Below, one piece after another: positions 1-7,094 of a stretch of 14,603 nucleotides of DNA. Made by a program: the position numbers and the translations under genes. Every line of letters begins with the position of its first letter. Within the stretch, counting starts at the first letter, position 1. The stretch comes from an uncultured Senegalimassilia sp. (GTDB lineage: Bacteria > Actinomycetota > Coriobacteriia > Coriobacteriales > Eggerthellaceae). The DNA lies in NCBI GenBank assembly GCA_934661765.1, contig CAKUJT010000063.1:1-14603 (forward strand), read 5' to 3'. The notes under the pieces are model-generated. The model saw nothing but the letters and a program-made list of their open reading frames with translations. It was not told where the DNA came from and did not search any database.

Positions 1-19
1 GGACGTCGCGTTCGCCAAC

Positions 20-901
20 GTGTCGCACGAGTCGCCCGACAACATCATCACCGAAAAGGATGCAAGCCGCGTAGGCGTGTACAGCTTCGCCCTGCTTATG
101 TTCGCGGTGGGCTTTGCCGCCGTTTTCGCCCTCTCGTCGCCGTGGCTGAGCGTGTTCACCGTGCTCGGCTCGGCGGTAGCGGGACTGTTGCTCGCATCGA
201 CGGTGCGCGTGGCGGCGCAATGGGAGCACGTGGCGCTGCTGCGCTTCGGCAGGTTCCGCAAGATCGCGGGCCCGGGCGTGTACGTGGTCGTGCCGTTCGT
301 GGACTCCGTGGCGATGCACATCGACCGCCGAACCATCACCACGGCGTTCTATGCCGAGCAGGCACTGACGTCCGACCTGGTCAGTGTGGACGTCGACGCC
401 ATCCTGTTCTGGATGGTCTACGACTCCGAGAAGGCGTGCCTCGAGGTGGCGAACTTCCCGCAGGCCGTGCGCCGTGCGGCGCAGACGGCGGTGCGCGACG
501 CCATCGGCCAGGTGACGCTCGCCGAGCTTTCCGTCCGCCGTCGCCAGCTCGATCACGAGCTGCAGGGGTTCATGGCCGAAAAGTGCGAGGAATGGGGTAT
601 CAGCGTCATCTCCGTGGAGATCCGCAACATCAAGATCCCGAAGGAGCTGCAGGATTCGTTGGCGCGAGAGGCCCAGGCAGAACGCGAGCGTGATGCCCGC
701 GTGCTTCTGGCCGACGTCGAGCGCGACATCTCCGAGATGTACGTGGAGGCGGCGCGCGTGTACAACGAGGAGCCGGGCGCCATGCAGCTGCGCGCCATGA
801 ACCTTTCCTACGAAAGCGCCCGCGACGGCAAGGGCGTCCTCCTTGCGCCCAGCAGCCTGGCTGACGGTTTCGTCGACCTAGGCAAGGATATGGCGAAGTA
901 G
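20..901 (+). CDS. SPFH/band 7 (stomatin/slipin-like) membrane protein, 5' end uncertain
   Basis: Probable membrane-anchored scaffold protein of the stomatin/prohibitin/flotillin (SPFH) superfamily. Counting from the GTG at 20, two hydrophobic segments (about residues 20-39 and 42-62) precede an SPFH domain (about 63-225). It opens with the typical pattern QWEHVALLRFGRF, then GPGVYVVVPFVD, and later EEWGISVISVEIRNIKIP. A charged helical stretch follows (about 210-250, REAQAERERDARV), as in slipins, where it drives oligomerisation. Family members organise membrane microdomains or cooperate with membrane proteases; no protease (NfeD or FtsH type) is visible here. The reading frame stays open to the left edge and no convincing ribosome site precedes the GTG, so the true start may lie upstream of the window. 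The stop at 899-901 is followed by a 317-bp gap, so it is probably not co-transcribed with the reductase operon. Family assignment is firm; the specific role is unknown. Confidence 0.85.
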   Translation: MSHESPDNIITEKDASRVGVYSFALLMFAVGFAAVFALSSPWLSVFTVLGSAVAGLLLASTVRVAAQWEHVALLRFGRFRKIAGPGVYVVVPFVDSVAMHIDRRTITTAFYAEQALTSDLVSVDVDAILFWMVYDSEKACLEVANFPQAVRRAAQTAVRDAIGQVTLAELSVRRRQLDHELQGFMAEKCEEWGISVISVEIRNIKIPKELQDSLAREAQAERERDARVLLADVERDISEMYVEAARVYNEEPGAMQLRAMNLSYESARDGKGVLLAPSSLADGFVDLGKDMAK

Positions 902-1035
902 CCGGGAACCGCTTCGGGCTTGCGCTGCTGCAGCGGTCGATTCGACGGGTTCAAAAGGCAAACAAGTCGGGAAATCACATGCTGCAGCAGGCAACAAGCA
1001 AACGTTTCCGCAGATAGAAGATATTCTTTGCAAAA

Positions 1036-1079
1036 TATAACCATTGAACTATTGAACTAGTTCAACATAAGAGTAATAT
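1036..1079 (+). promoter_or_regulatory. Candidate promoter of the molybdoenzyme operon
   Basis: The best sigma-70-like pair is TTGAAC (1052-1057) and TAATAT (1074-1079), 16 bp apart, about 140 bp before the first start codon. A second -10-like hexamer, TATAAC (1036-1041), sits upstream with a poor -35. The patch is one of the few AT-rich stretches of the window and lies in the only sizeable gap before the operon, which supports promoter function. The choice between the two -10 elements is a guess. Confidence 0.45.
1043..1065. promoter_or_regulatory. Palindromic operator candidate with an extra direct half-site
   Basis: TTGAACTAGTTCAA at 1052-1065 is a perfect 14-bp palindrome. Its left half is also repeated directly upstream: ATTGAACT occurs at 1043-1050 and again at 1051-1058. 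The palindrome covers the candidate -35 element. This arrangement (dimer site plus adjacent third half-site) is typical of a helix-turn-helix regulator binding site, though no regulator gene is next to the operon in this window. Function is inferred. Confidence 0.5.
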
Positions 1080-1218
1080 ACGGCTCGAGAGGTTGGCCAT
1101 CCATGGTATGCACGAATGGGGGAGCACGATCTCGGGCCGTTTCTTTCGCGCGGTTGCAAACGGGCGGAGGCGCGCGGCGCGGGGTCGATGCTTTCGGAGA
1201 GATAACCGAGGAGGAGAG

Positions 1219-3618
1219 ATGACGGGAACGCAAAGCGCAAGCCGCGGTTTGACCCGTAGGGATTTTCTCAAGGTCGGCGTTGCGGGAGCGACGGGCTTGG
1301 CGGCTGCCGGTTCCATGACCGGCTGCGGCGCCTGGCTGGGCGCCGCCACGCAGCAGGCTGCCGATGAGAAGACCGTATACACGCTGCACCAGTTCATGTG
1401 CACGGGGCGTTGCTCGCTCAAATGCACGGTGCGCGACGGCCGTCTGGCCATGATCCAGCCCAACGACACGGTCGACCCGTACTATCGCCACGTATGCGTG
1501 AAGGGCATTTCCGAGATCCAGCACGTCTACAGCGATGAGCGCCTGCAGTCGCCCATGCGCCGCGTCGGCGCACGCGGCGAGGGTTCGTTCGAGGTGATCA
1601 GCTGGGACGAGGCCATCAAGACGGTGGGCGACGAGCTGAGGAAGGCCTGGGACAAGTACGGCAAGCAGTCCGTGTACATGTCCGCTTCCAACGAGCCGCG
1701 CTTCGGCTTCCTGCCGGCGCTTCTGGGCTGCGCCACCGGCGTCGAGCCCGGCATCGACCGCGGCACGGGCAACGGTTCCGCGCCTGCCATCGGCGGCGAC
1801 GTGTTCGGCGGCGGCACGAACGAGACGCGCGACTGGGTGAACACCAAGACGCTCGTGATCTCCGGCACCAACCTGCTGGAAAGCTCCATGATGCAGTCCA
1901 ACACGTTCCTGGATGCGAAGAAGGCCGGCTGCGAGATCATCGTGCTCGACCCGCACTTCTCCACCACGGCCGGCAAGGCCAGCAAGTGGATCCCCGTGAT
2001 CCCGGGCACCGACGCGGCGTTCTACCTGGGTATGGTCAGCTACATCCTGGACAACAAGCTCTATAACGAAGCTTACATGCGCGAGCACACGTCGTTCCCG
2101 TTCCTCATAGACGAAGCCACGGGCAAGCTGCTGCGCACGGGCGCGGCTTGGGGAACCGACGAGGAGACCGGCGAGCCGGTCGACCCCGGCGATTTCATGG
2201 TGTGGGATGCCGCCAAGGGCGCGGCGGTCCCGTACGCCGAGGCCGTTGCCACCGCTGCGCTCGAGGGCTCGTTCGACGTTGACGGCAAGAAGGCCATCAC
2301 CGTGCTCGAAAGCCTCAAGCGCAACCAGCGTCAGTACACGTGCGAGTGGGCCGAGGGCGTTTGCGGCGCAAGCGCTGAGACGATCGCCGAGGTGGCGCGC
2401 AAGTATGCCACGGGCGGCCCGGCGTACCTGGCGTTCGGCCAGGGCGGCTCCGACAAGTACTCCAACCCCGACATCATCGGCCATGCCGGCATGGTGCTGG
2501 TGTCGCTCACGGGCAATATCGGCAAGCCCGGCTGCGGCATCGGCCATGGCATCGGCGGCGGCGGTTACAGCGTGTCGCTGGGCGAATGGGAGCTCCCCGA
2601 GCAGTTCAAGCCTGCTGAGCTGGACGTCCGTTCCGACCGCTTCCCCGATCGCGACGGCGGCGTGCATGTGATCATCTCGCTGGGCAACACGTTCCAGCAG
2701 TACTGGGCGAATATGAACAAGACGCGCGGATGGATCGATTCGCTGGACTTCATCGTCCACATCGGCATGTACTACGAGGACACGGTGAAGTACGCCGACA
2801 TCGTGCTGCCGGTGTGCAGCAAGTTCGAGGACACCGTCGAGCACTCGATCGTGCGCAGCGACTACAACCATGTGAACCTGCAGACGAAGTGCATCGACCC
2901 GCTGTTCGAGAGCAAGCCCGACTTCGACGTCATGCGCCTGATCGCCGAGGAGATGGGCGTGGGCGAGTATCTGCCCAAGACCGCGGAGGAGCTGGTGCGC
3001 TACCAGATCGAGCACTCCGAGGACCTTGCCGAGCAGGGCATCACGCTGGCCGAGCTGGAGAAGAACCACGGCAGCATGAAGATGGCCGACGTCGACGAGC
3101 CGCGCCGCGCCTACACCGACCTCAAGTTCGAAACCCCCACCACGCGCATGGAGCCGTACTACGAGGCATGGAAGCCTTGCGAGCAGGCATGGCCGAACTG
3201 GGAGGAGAACAACGAGGCGTACGCCGGCAACCCGCTGGCGGAGAAGTACCCGCTGCAGTTCACGCAGACGCGCACCCGTTTCTCCAACCACTCGCACTTC
3301 AAGGCGGCGAAGTGGGTGCAGCAGTTCGCCAAGCCCACGCTGGAGCTGAACCCGGCCGACATGGCCTCGCGCGGCATCGCCGACGGGGACCTGGTGGAGA
3401 CGTTCAACGACCGTGGCTCGTTCAAGTGCGTGGCGCGCGCGAACAACGCCGTGCGCCCCGGCTCCTGCCGCACCTGGGAAGCGGGCTGGAGCAAGTACAT
3501 CGAGGAGGGGAACACGCAAAACGTCACGAACGACCACGTGAACCCGCGCGATGAGTACCTGCCCACCGGCGCGCCCATCCCGTACAACGATACCCTTGTC
3601 GAAGTGAAGAAAGCGTAG
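1219..3618 (+). CDS. Tat-exported molybdopterin oxidoreductase, catalytic subunit (DMSO reductase superfamily)
   Basis: Catalytic subunit (799 aa) of a periplasm-facing bis-MGD molybdenum or tungsten reductase. The ATG at 1219 is chosen because GAGGAGGAG (from 1209) lies at ribosome-site distance and translation from it opens with a twin-arginine signal, TRRDFLK (residues 12-18). A hydrophobic stretch follows, then MTGC, with Cys36 as a possible lipid-attachment cysteine. A [4Fe-4S] motif is formed by Cys61, Cys65, Cys69 and Cys93. The molybdopterin oxidoreductase domain fills the middle (for example YADIVLPVCSKFED), and a dinucleotide-binding domain covers about 677-797, starting YPLQFTQTRTRFSNHSH. 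The usual metal-ligand segment corresponds to GIDRGTGNGSAP (178-189), where the ligand is not obvious. It is the first of four genes; the next starts 10 nt after the stop. The physiological substrate cannot be deduced: DMSO, TMAO, sulfur oxyanions, nitro compounds or aromatic substrates are all possible for this superfamily. Confidence 0.93.
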   Translation: MTGTQSASRGLTRRDFLKVGVAGATGLAAAGSMTGCGAWLGAATQQAADEKTVYTLHQFMCTGRCSLKCTVRDGRLAMIQPNDTVDPYYRHVCVKGISEIQHVYSDERLQSPMRRVGARGEGSFEVISWDEAIKTVGDELRKAWDKYGKQSVYMSASNEPRFGFLPALLGCATGVEPGIDRGTGNGSAPAIGGDVFGGGTNETRDWVNTKTLVISGTNLLESSMMQSNTFLDAKKAGCEIIVLDPHFSTTAGKASKWIPVIPGTDAAFYLGMVSYILDNKLYNEAYMREHTSFPFLIDEATGKLLRTGAAWGTDEETGEPVDPGDFMVWDAAKGAAVPYAEAVATAALEGSFDVDGKKAITVLESLKRNQRQYTCEWAEGVCGASAETIAEVARKYATGGPAYLAFGQGGSDKYSNPDIIGHAGMVLVSLTGNIGKPGCGIGHGIGGGGYSVSLGEWELPEQFKPAELDVRSDRFPDRDGGVHVIISLGNTFQQYWANMNKTRGWIDSLDFIVHIGMYYEDTVKYADIVLPVCSKFEDTVEHSIVRSDYNHVNLQTKCIDPLFESKPDFDVMRLIAEEMGVGEYLPKTAEELVRYQIEHSEDLAEQGITLAELEKNHGSMKMADVDEPRRAYTDLKFETPTTRMEPYYEAWKPCEQAWPNWEENNEAYAGNPLAEKYPLQFTQTRTRFSNHSHFKAAKWVQQFAKPTLELNPADMASRGIADGDLVETFNDRGSFKCVARANNAVRPGSCRTWEAGWSKYIEEGNTQNVTNDHVNPRDEYLPTGAPIPYNDTLVEVKKA

Positions 3619-3628
3619 GTGATATGCC

Positions 3629-4255
3629 ATGACGAAACTTGCAATCGGTATCAACCTTGATCGCTGCATCGGCTGTCACACCTGCGCGAACGCTTGCAAG
3701 ATGCAGAACAACGTGCCCGACGGCATGCTGTGGAACCGCGTGATCACCGAGGGCTGCGACGCCATCGACGGCGCCGTGGGCGAGTATCCCAACCTGACGC
3801 GTACCTATGTGCCCCTGGCGTGCCAGCACTGCGAGAACCCGGCTTGCCTGAAGGTGTGCCCGACCGGTGCCACGTACAAAGACGAGCAGGGCCGCGTGGA
3901 GATCGACTACGACCGCTGCATCGGCTGCCGCATGTGCATGGCCGCCTGCCCCTTCAACGCCCGCGTGTTCAACTGGGAAGACCCTCAGCGCGACGGCGAT
4001 TTCAATTGGGGCGACGCGCGCGTGCCCGTGCGTACCCGCGGCGTGATGGAGAAGTGCACGCTGTGCAAGGAGCGCACCGATGCCGGCGAGGAGCCGATGT
4101 GCGTGGTGTGCTGCCCGACGCACGCCCGCGTGTTCGGCGATCTGGACGACCCGAACTCGGAGCTGGCGCAGCTGCGCGCCACGAAGGGCAAGGATGTGCA
4201 TATTCTGCTGGAAGAGAAGGGCACGAAGCCCCAAGTCTTCTACTTCGACGAGTAA
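3629..4255 (+). CDS. Four-cluster ferredoxin-like electron transfer subunit (DmsB/NrfC/PsrB type)
   Basis: Electron-transfer subunit (208 aa) linking the membrane subunit to the molybdoenzyme. Sixteen cysteines fall into the four canonical [4Fe-4S] groups: Cys13/16/19/23 (CIGCHTCANAC), Cys65/68/73/77 (CQHCENPACLKVC), Cys97/100/103/107 (CIGCRMCMAAC) and Cys143/146/158/162 (CTLC, then CVVCC). Between groups three and four is the loop of about 30 residues common in the DmsB-like family, ending RTRGVMEKC. It has no signal peptide, as expected for a subunit exported together with the Tat-bearing catalytic partner. The gene starts 10 nt after the catalytic gene and ends 12 nt before the nrfD-like gene, so all three are almost certainly one transcript. 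Family assignment is secure from the cysteine pattern. Confidence 0.95.
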   Translation: MTKLAIGINLDRCIGCHTCANACKMQNNVPDGMLWNRVITEGCDAIDGAVGEYPNLTRTYVPLACQHCENPACLKVCPTGATYKDEQGRVEIDYDRCIGCRMCMAACPFNARVFNWEDPQRDGDFNWGDARVPVRTRGVMEKCTLCKERTDAGEEPMCVVCCPTHARVFGDLDDPNSELAQLRATKGKDVHILLEEKGTKPQVFYFDE

Positions 4256-4267
4256 AGGGGTGCCGTT

Positions 4268-5428
4268 ATGAAACTTTCGGCTCAGTCTAAGATCGGCGTC
4301 GGCGTTCTGGCGGCGATCATGGTGATCGGCTTCTGCGCCTACGTGTTCCAGCTGACGCAGGGCCTGTGCGTGACGGGCATGTCCAACGGCGTGTCGTGGG
4401 GCCTGTACATCACGTGCTTCATGTTCTTCGTCGGCCTGTCCGCCGGCGGCCTGATCGTGGCCAGCTCGGCGCACGTGTTCGGCATCGAGTCGTTCAAGCG
4501 CGTGTCCATGCCCGCGGTCATCACCTCCACGGTGTGCATCCTGTGCGCAGGCGCGTTCATCCTGATCGACCTGGGCGGCATCCAGCGCATCTGGAACATG
4601 TTCATTCATTTGAACTTCACCAGCCCGCTGGCGTGGGACATGTGCGTCATCACGACGTACCTGGTCATCAACGTGCTGGACATCATCTGGCTGCGTCGCG
4701 GCGATGAGCGCAAGGTGAAGATGCTGTCGTACGTGGCGCTGCCGGTCGCCATCCTGGTGCACAGCGTGACGGCGTGGATCTTCGGCCTGGAGATCGCCAA
4801 GGAGGGCTGGTACTCGGCCATCATGGCCCCCATCTTCGTGGCGTCCGCCTGCGACTCGGGCTTGGCGCTTCTGATGGTGGTCCTGGCGGCGGTGCACAAG
4901 GCCGGCGTGTTCGATTGCGGCCGCGAGCTGTTCGCGAACCTGGCGCGTCTGCTCGCCACGTTCATCGCGGTGGATGCGTTCTTCATCGGCTGCGAGCTTC
5001 TGACCACGGCGTATCCGGGGACCGAGGGCGCATCCCATGTGCTCGGCATCATGACCTCGGGCGCGACCGCACCGTTTTTCTGGTTCGAGATCCTGGGCGG
5101 CCTGCTGATCCCGTTCGTGCTGCTGGCGTCCGCTAAGCGCCGTGAGCGCACGGGCGTGGTGGTCGCGGCCAGCGCTTTGGTGATGTGCGGCGTGTTTTGC
5201 AAGCGTGTGTGGCTGCTGTTCACCAGCTTCACGGTCACGAACGTGTACGGCGCGCCGGGCATCTCGTCCGGGTCGACCGCGGCGCGCGGCGCCGACGGGT
5301 TCGACATGTGGGCGCTTGCGGGGTCGTATATGCCCCAGCCGGTCGAGTTCGCCGTGGTGGCGGCGGTGGTGAGCTTCTGCATCCTGGGCATCGCGCTTCT
5401 ATCGAAGAAGCTGGTGGCGAAGGCGTAG
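4268..5428 (+). CDS. nrfD: NrfD/PsrC-like membrane quinol-oxidising subunit
   Basis: Integral membrane subunit (386 aa) that exchanges electrons between the quinone pool and the FeS subunit. The sequence shows about ten hydrophobic segments (roughly residues 11-31, 46-68, 82-103, 122-142, 153-173, 183-209, 222-245, 266-287, 295-315 and 357-378). Hallmarks of the NrfD/PsrC family are GVSWGLYI (41-48), VGLSAGG (55-61), DLGG (101-104), TSPLAWD (118-124) and the C-terminal SYMPQPVEF (353-361). The ATG follows AAAGGGG (from 4254), which overlaps the stop region of the preceding gene. Members lack haem and pass electrons directly to the four-cluster subunit, so no cytochrome is needed. The symbol is a family label only; nothing shows that the complex reduces nitrite. 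Confidence 0.92.
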   Translation: MKLSAQSKIGVGVLAAIMVIGFCAYVFQLTQGLCVTGMSNGVSWGLYITCFMFFVGLSAGGLIVASSAHVFGIESFKRVSMPAVITSTVCILCAGAFILIDLGGIQRIWNMFIHLNFTSPLAWDMCVITTYLVINVLDIIWLRRGDERKVKMLSYVALPVAILVHSVTAWIFGLEIAKEGWYSAIMAPIFVASACDSGLALLMVVLAAVHKAGVFDCGRELFANLARLLATFIAVDAFFIGCELLTTAYPGTEGASHVLGIMTSGATAPFFWFEILGGLLIPFVLLASAKRRERTGVVVAASALVMCGVFCKRVWLLFTSFTVTNVYGAPGISSGSTAARGADGFDMWALAGSYMPQPVEFAVVAAVVSFCILGIALLSKKLVAKA

Positions 5429-5438
5429 GGCCATGTTG

Positions 5439-5464
5439 CGCGGCGCCCATCCCGGGCCGCCGCG
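5439..5464 (+). other. GC-rich hairpin between the nrfD-like gene and the chaperone gene
   Basis: CGCGGCG (5439-5445) pairs perfectly with CGCCGCG (5458-5464) around a 12-nt loop, inside the only gap (86 bp) within the operon. There is no T-tract after it, so it is not a standard terminator. It could act as an RNA stability or processing element that lowers chaperone expression relative to the structural genes. It may also be chance in GC-rich DNA. Confidence 0.35.
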
Positions 5465-5514
5465 GACGGCGCTTCTTGATGGCGTAACGGGTCGTTGGTT
5501 TGAAAGGACGGGAA

Positions 5515-6165
5515 ATGCGTTCGATGACGTGCGAGGAATGGATGGTCGAATCCCAGCTGTATGCGTTTTTGGGCAATAGCCTGCTGTCTCCTATGAGCCG
5601 TACGGAATCGGTTGGCCTGGATCCGGCGTTCTGGCGCGATCTGGGCGGCCTGCTCGATGGCGCGCTGGCCGATTCGGCCGAGTCGTTGGCGTCTTGGGCG
5701 GAGCGCGCGTCTGCCGACGCCGCCCGCTCCGAGGTGGTGCAGCGCGTGTCCGTCGAGTTCACGAAGCTGTTCGTCGGCCCTCCGAAGCCGGCGGCCGCAC
5801 CTTGGGAGTCCGCCAATGGCCCCGTTGATTCGCATGTCGGCTTCGGCGAGGCGACGTTCGCCATGCGGGAGCGGCTGCGCGCCCTCGGACTGGAGCTATG
5901 CAACGAGAACAACCAGTACGAGGACCATGTGGGCATCGAGTTGCTGTACCTGTCCGAGCTTTGCCGTCGGGCATCGGAAGAGCCCTTCGGCGCCGCCGCC
6001 TGCGATGCGGCCGCGCCGGATGCGGAGGAGATTGCGTCGTTTATCCGCAAGCATCCGCTTGTCTGGGTGCCCCGTCTTCGCGAGAAGGTGGCGGCGTCGC
6101 AGCCGGAGGGCTATTTCGTTCGCCTGCTCGATGTTGCGCTGGCGTTGCTGAAGCGGCAGGCGTGA
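5515..6165 (+). CDS. TorD/DmsD-family molybdoenzyme maturation chaperone
   Basis: Cytoplasmic redox-enzyme maturation protein (216 aa) that binds the apo-molybdoenzyme and its Tat signal until cofactor insertion. Family marks are the acidic/aromatic run EFTKLFVGPP (81-90), PWES (96-99, a variant of the usual P-YES) and YEDHVGIELLYLSEL (135-149), matching the conserved DH-x-ELEF region of TorD/DmsD/NarJ proteins. The protein is all-helical in character and has no signal peptide. The ATG at 5515 is chosen over an in-frame TTG at 5500 because AAAGGA (5503-5508) sits 6 nt before it. Placement at the end of the operon suggests it is the dedicated chaperone of the 799-aa catalytic subunit. Family assignment is good; the exact client is inferred from position. 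Confidence 0.9.
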   Translation: MRSMTCEEWMVESQLYAFLGNSLLSPMSRTESVGLDPAFWRDLGGLLDGALADSAESLASWAERASADAARSEVVQRVSVEFTKLFVGPPKPAAAPWESANGPVDSHVGFGEATFAMRERLRALGLELCNENNQYEDHVGIELLYLSELCRRASEEPFGAAACDAAAPDAEEIASFIRKHPLVWVPRLREKVAASQPEGYFVRLLDVALALLKRQA

Positions 6166-6233
6166 TCGTCGGACCTGCGCCGGGCGTTTTCGCTCAAGGG
6201 GTTCGCGGCGAGTGAAGCAGGGACTGCCGATTA

Positions 6234-6265
6234 GGCGGTGCGCTCTTCGGGGCGCACCGCCTTTT
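6234..6265 (+). terminator. Intrinsic terminator of the molybdoenzyme operon
   Basis: GGCGGTGCGC (6234-6243) pairs with GCGCACCGCC (6252-6261) around an 8-nt loop and is followed by TTTT (6262-6265), then GCGTTT. It lies 68 nt after the chaperone stop and just short of the convergent gene's stop at 6270. On the minus strand no T-tract follows the stem, so it should mainly stop plus-strand transcription. Confidence 0.88.
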
Positions 6266-6269
6266 GCGT

Positions 6270-7094
6270 TTAGCGGGCGGTGGTGAGGCGGGCTTGGTAG
6301 CCGCAGAGGGTTTCCGCGTAGCAGTCGGCTTCGCCGAGCGCCGCCTCGAGCGTGCGCCTGGCCAGGCTGTATTCGTTGTTGTTCTGCGACACGTGCATGG
6401 CCACCACCGTTTGCGGCAGGCGCAGGCCCGCGGTGCGCGATTCGGCAACCAGCGTGCCGAGCTCGGCGGCTGCCTGGTCGTTGGAAAGGTGTCCGCTGTT
6501 CGACGCGATGCGCTGCTTGATGACGTACGGGTAGGGCCCGGCAGCCAGCATCTTCGGGTCGTGGTTGCTCTCGAGTGCCAGGATGCGCACGTCGCGCAGC
6601 GCCGCGTGCGCCTGCGCCGTGACGATGCCGGAGTCCGTCAGGTAGCCGATTGCATCGCCGTCGGCGGCGTCCTCGATACGGAAGCCGAACGATGCAGCGG
6701 CATCATGGCTGGTGGCGAAGGGGATGATGCGCATGCCCGCGGCCTCGATGACCCTGGGGCCGGCCGTTAGCTCGCGGACGTCGAACGCTTCGGCCACCTT
6801 CGCTAGCGCGCTGCTGTTCGCCGTGCATGCGCCCGCCGCGAACACCGGCGGCGCGTTGCCGATCTTCGCCAGCCCGCGCAGCACCACGCCGAGGCCCTTC
6901 ACGTGGTCGCCGTGCTCGTGCGTCACGAACATGGCCTGGATGCGGCCGGGGTCGAAGCCGGCCTCGTCGCAGCGGTTGAGGAAGTCGCGCTTGCAGATGC
7001 CGCAGTCGATCAGCACGCCGGCGCCGGTGGCGGTGTTCTCGATCACCGCGGCGTTCCCCGAGCTTCCGCTGGCCAATACGTGCAATGCGAGCAT
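6270..7094 (-). CDS. WalJ/YycJ-like metallo-beta-lactamase-fold hydrolase
   Basis: Cytoplasmic metallo-beta-lactamase-fold protein (274 aa). The zinc motif HEHGDH is at residues 59-64, and later residues fit the YycJ/WalJ subgroup: LASGSSGN at the N terminus, TSHD (129-131), LTDSG (152-156), LESNHD (174-179), GHLSN (201-205) and MHVSQNN (233-239). Firmicute members are linked to the WalKR cell-wall regulon and some have 5'-exonuclease activity on DNA; whether that holds here is unknown. The ATG at 7094 is preferred because GGAGG (7101-7105) lies 6 nt upstream; a TTG 27 nt further out has no such site. No walR or walK gene is nearby: the gene stands alone, convergent with the reductase operon. 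A -10-like TAGTAT (minus strand, 7136-7141) is the only promoter hint. Confidence 0.9.
   Translation of the reverse strand: MLALHVLASGSSGNAAVIENTATGAGVLIDCGICKRDFLNRCDEAGFDPGRIQAMFVTHEHGDHVKGLGVVLRGLAKIGNAPPVFAAGACTANSSALAKVAEAFDVRELTAGPRVIEAAGMRIIPFATSHDAAASFGFRIEDAADGDAIGYLTDSGIVTAQAHAALRDVRILALESNHDPKMLAAGPYPYVIKQRIASNSGHLSNDQAAAELGTLVAESRTAGLRLPQTVVAMHVSQNNNEYSLARRTLEAALGEADCYAETLCGYQARLTTAR

Larger units (their letters stand above)
902..1218. other. Intergenic region carrying the reductase operon promoter and long leader
   Basis: No gene is supported here. The first part (902-1010) holds a 10-bp inverted repeat, CTGCTGCAGC at 925-934 and its complement at 981-990, with the small palindrome-like GTCGATTCGAC (936-946) between them. 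No T-tract follows, so it is not a clear terminator for the SPFH gene. Positions about 1010-1082 are strikingly AT-rich against the GC-rich surroundings and hold the promoter and operator candidates listed separately. From about 1085 to 1208 the sequence is GC-rich again and would form an untranslated leader of more than 100 nt. The reductase frame is open through this leader back to a TTG at 1093, but the ribosome site just before 1219 argues against a start there. Confidence 0.6.

Noticed and set aside
1057..3669. 870-aa open frame antisense to the molybdoenzyme gene
   Set aside because: It mirrors a gene with clear motifs, its translation is rich in Arg, His, Val and Ala as expected from GC-rich antisense frames, and it shows no recognisable domain or ribosome site.
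3524..5038. 504-aa minus-strand frame opposite the FeS and NrfD genes
   Set aside because: It spans three real genes and their junctions, with antisense-like composition and no plausible start.
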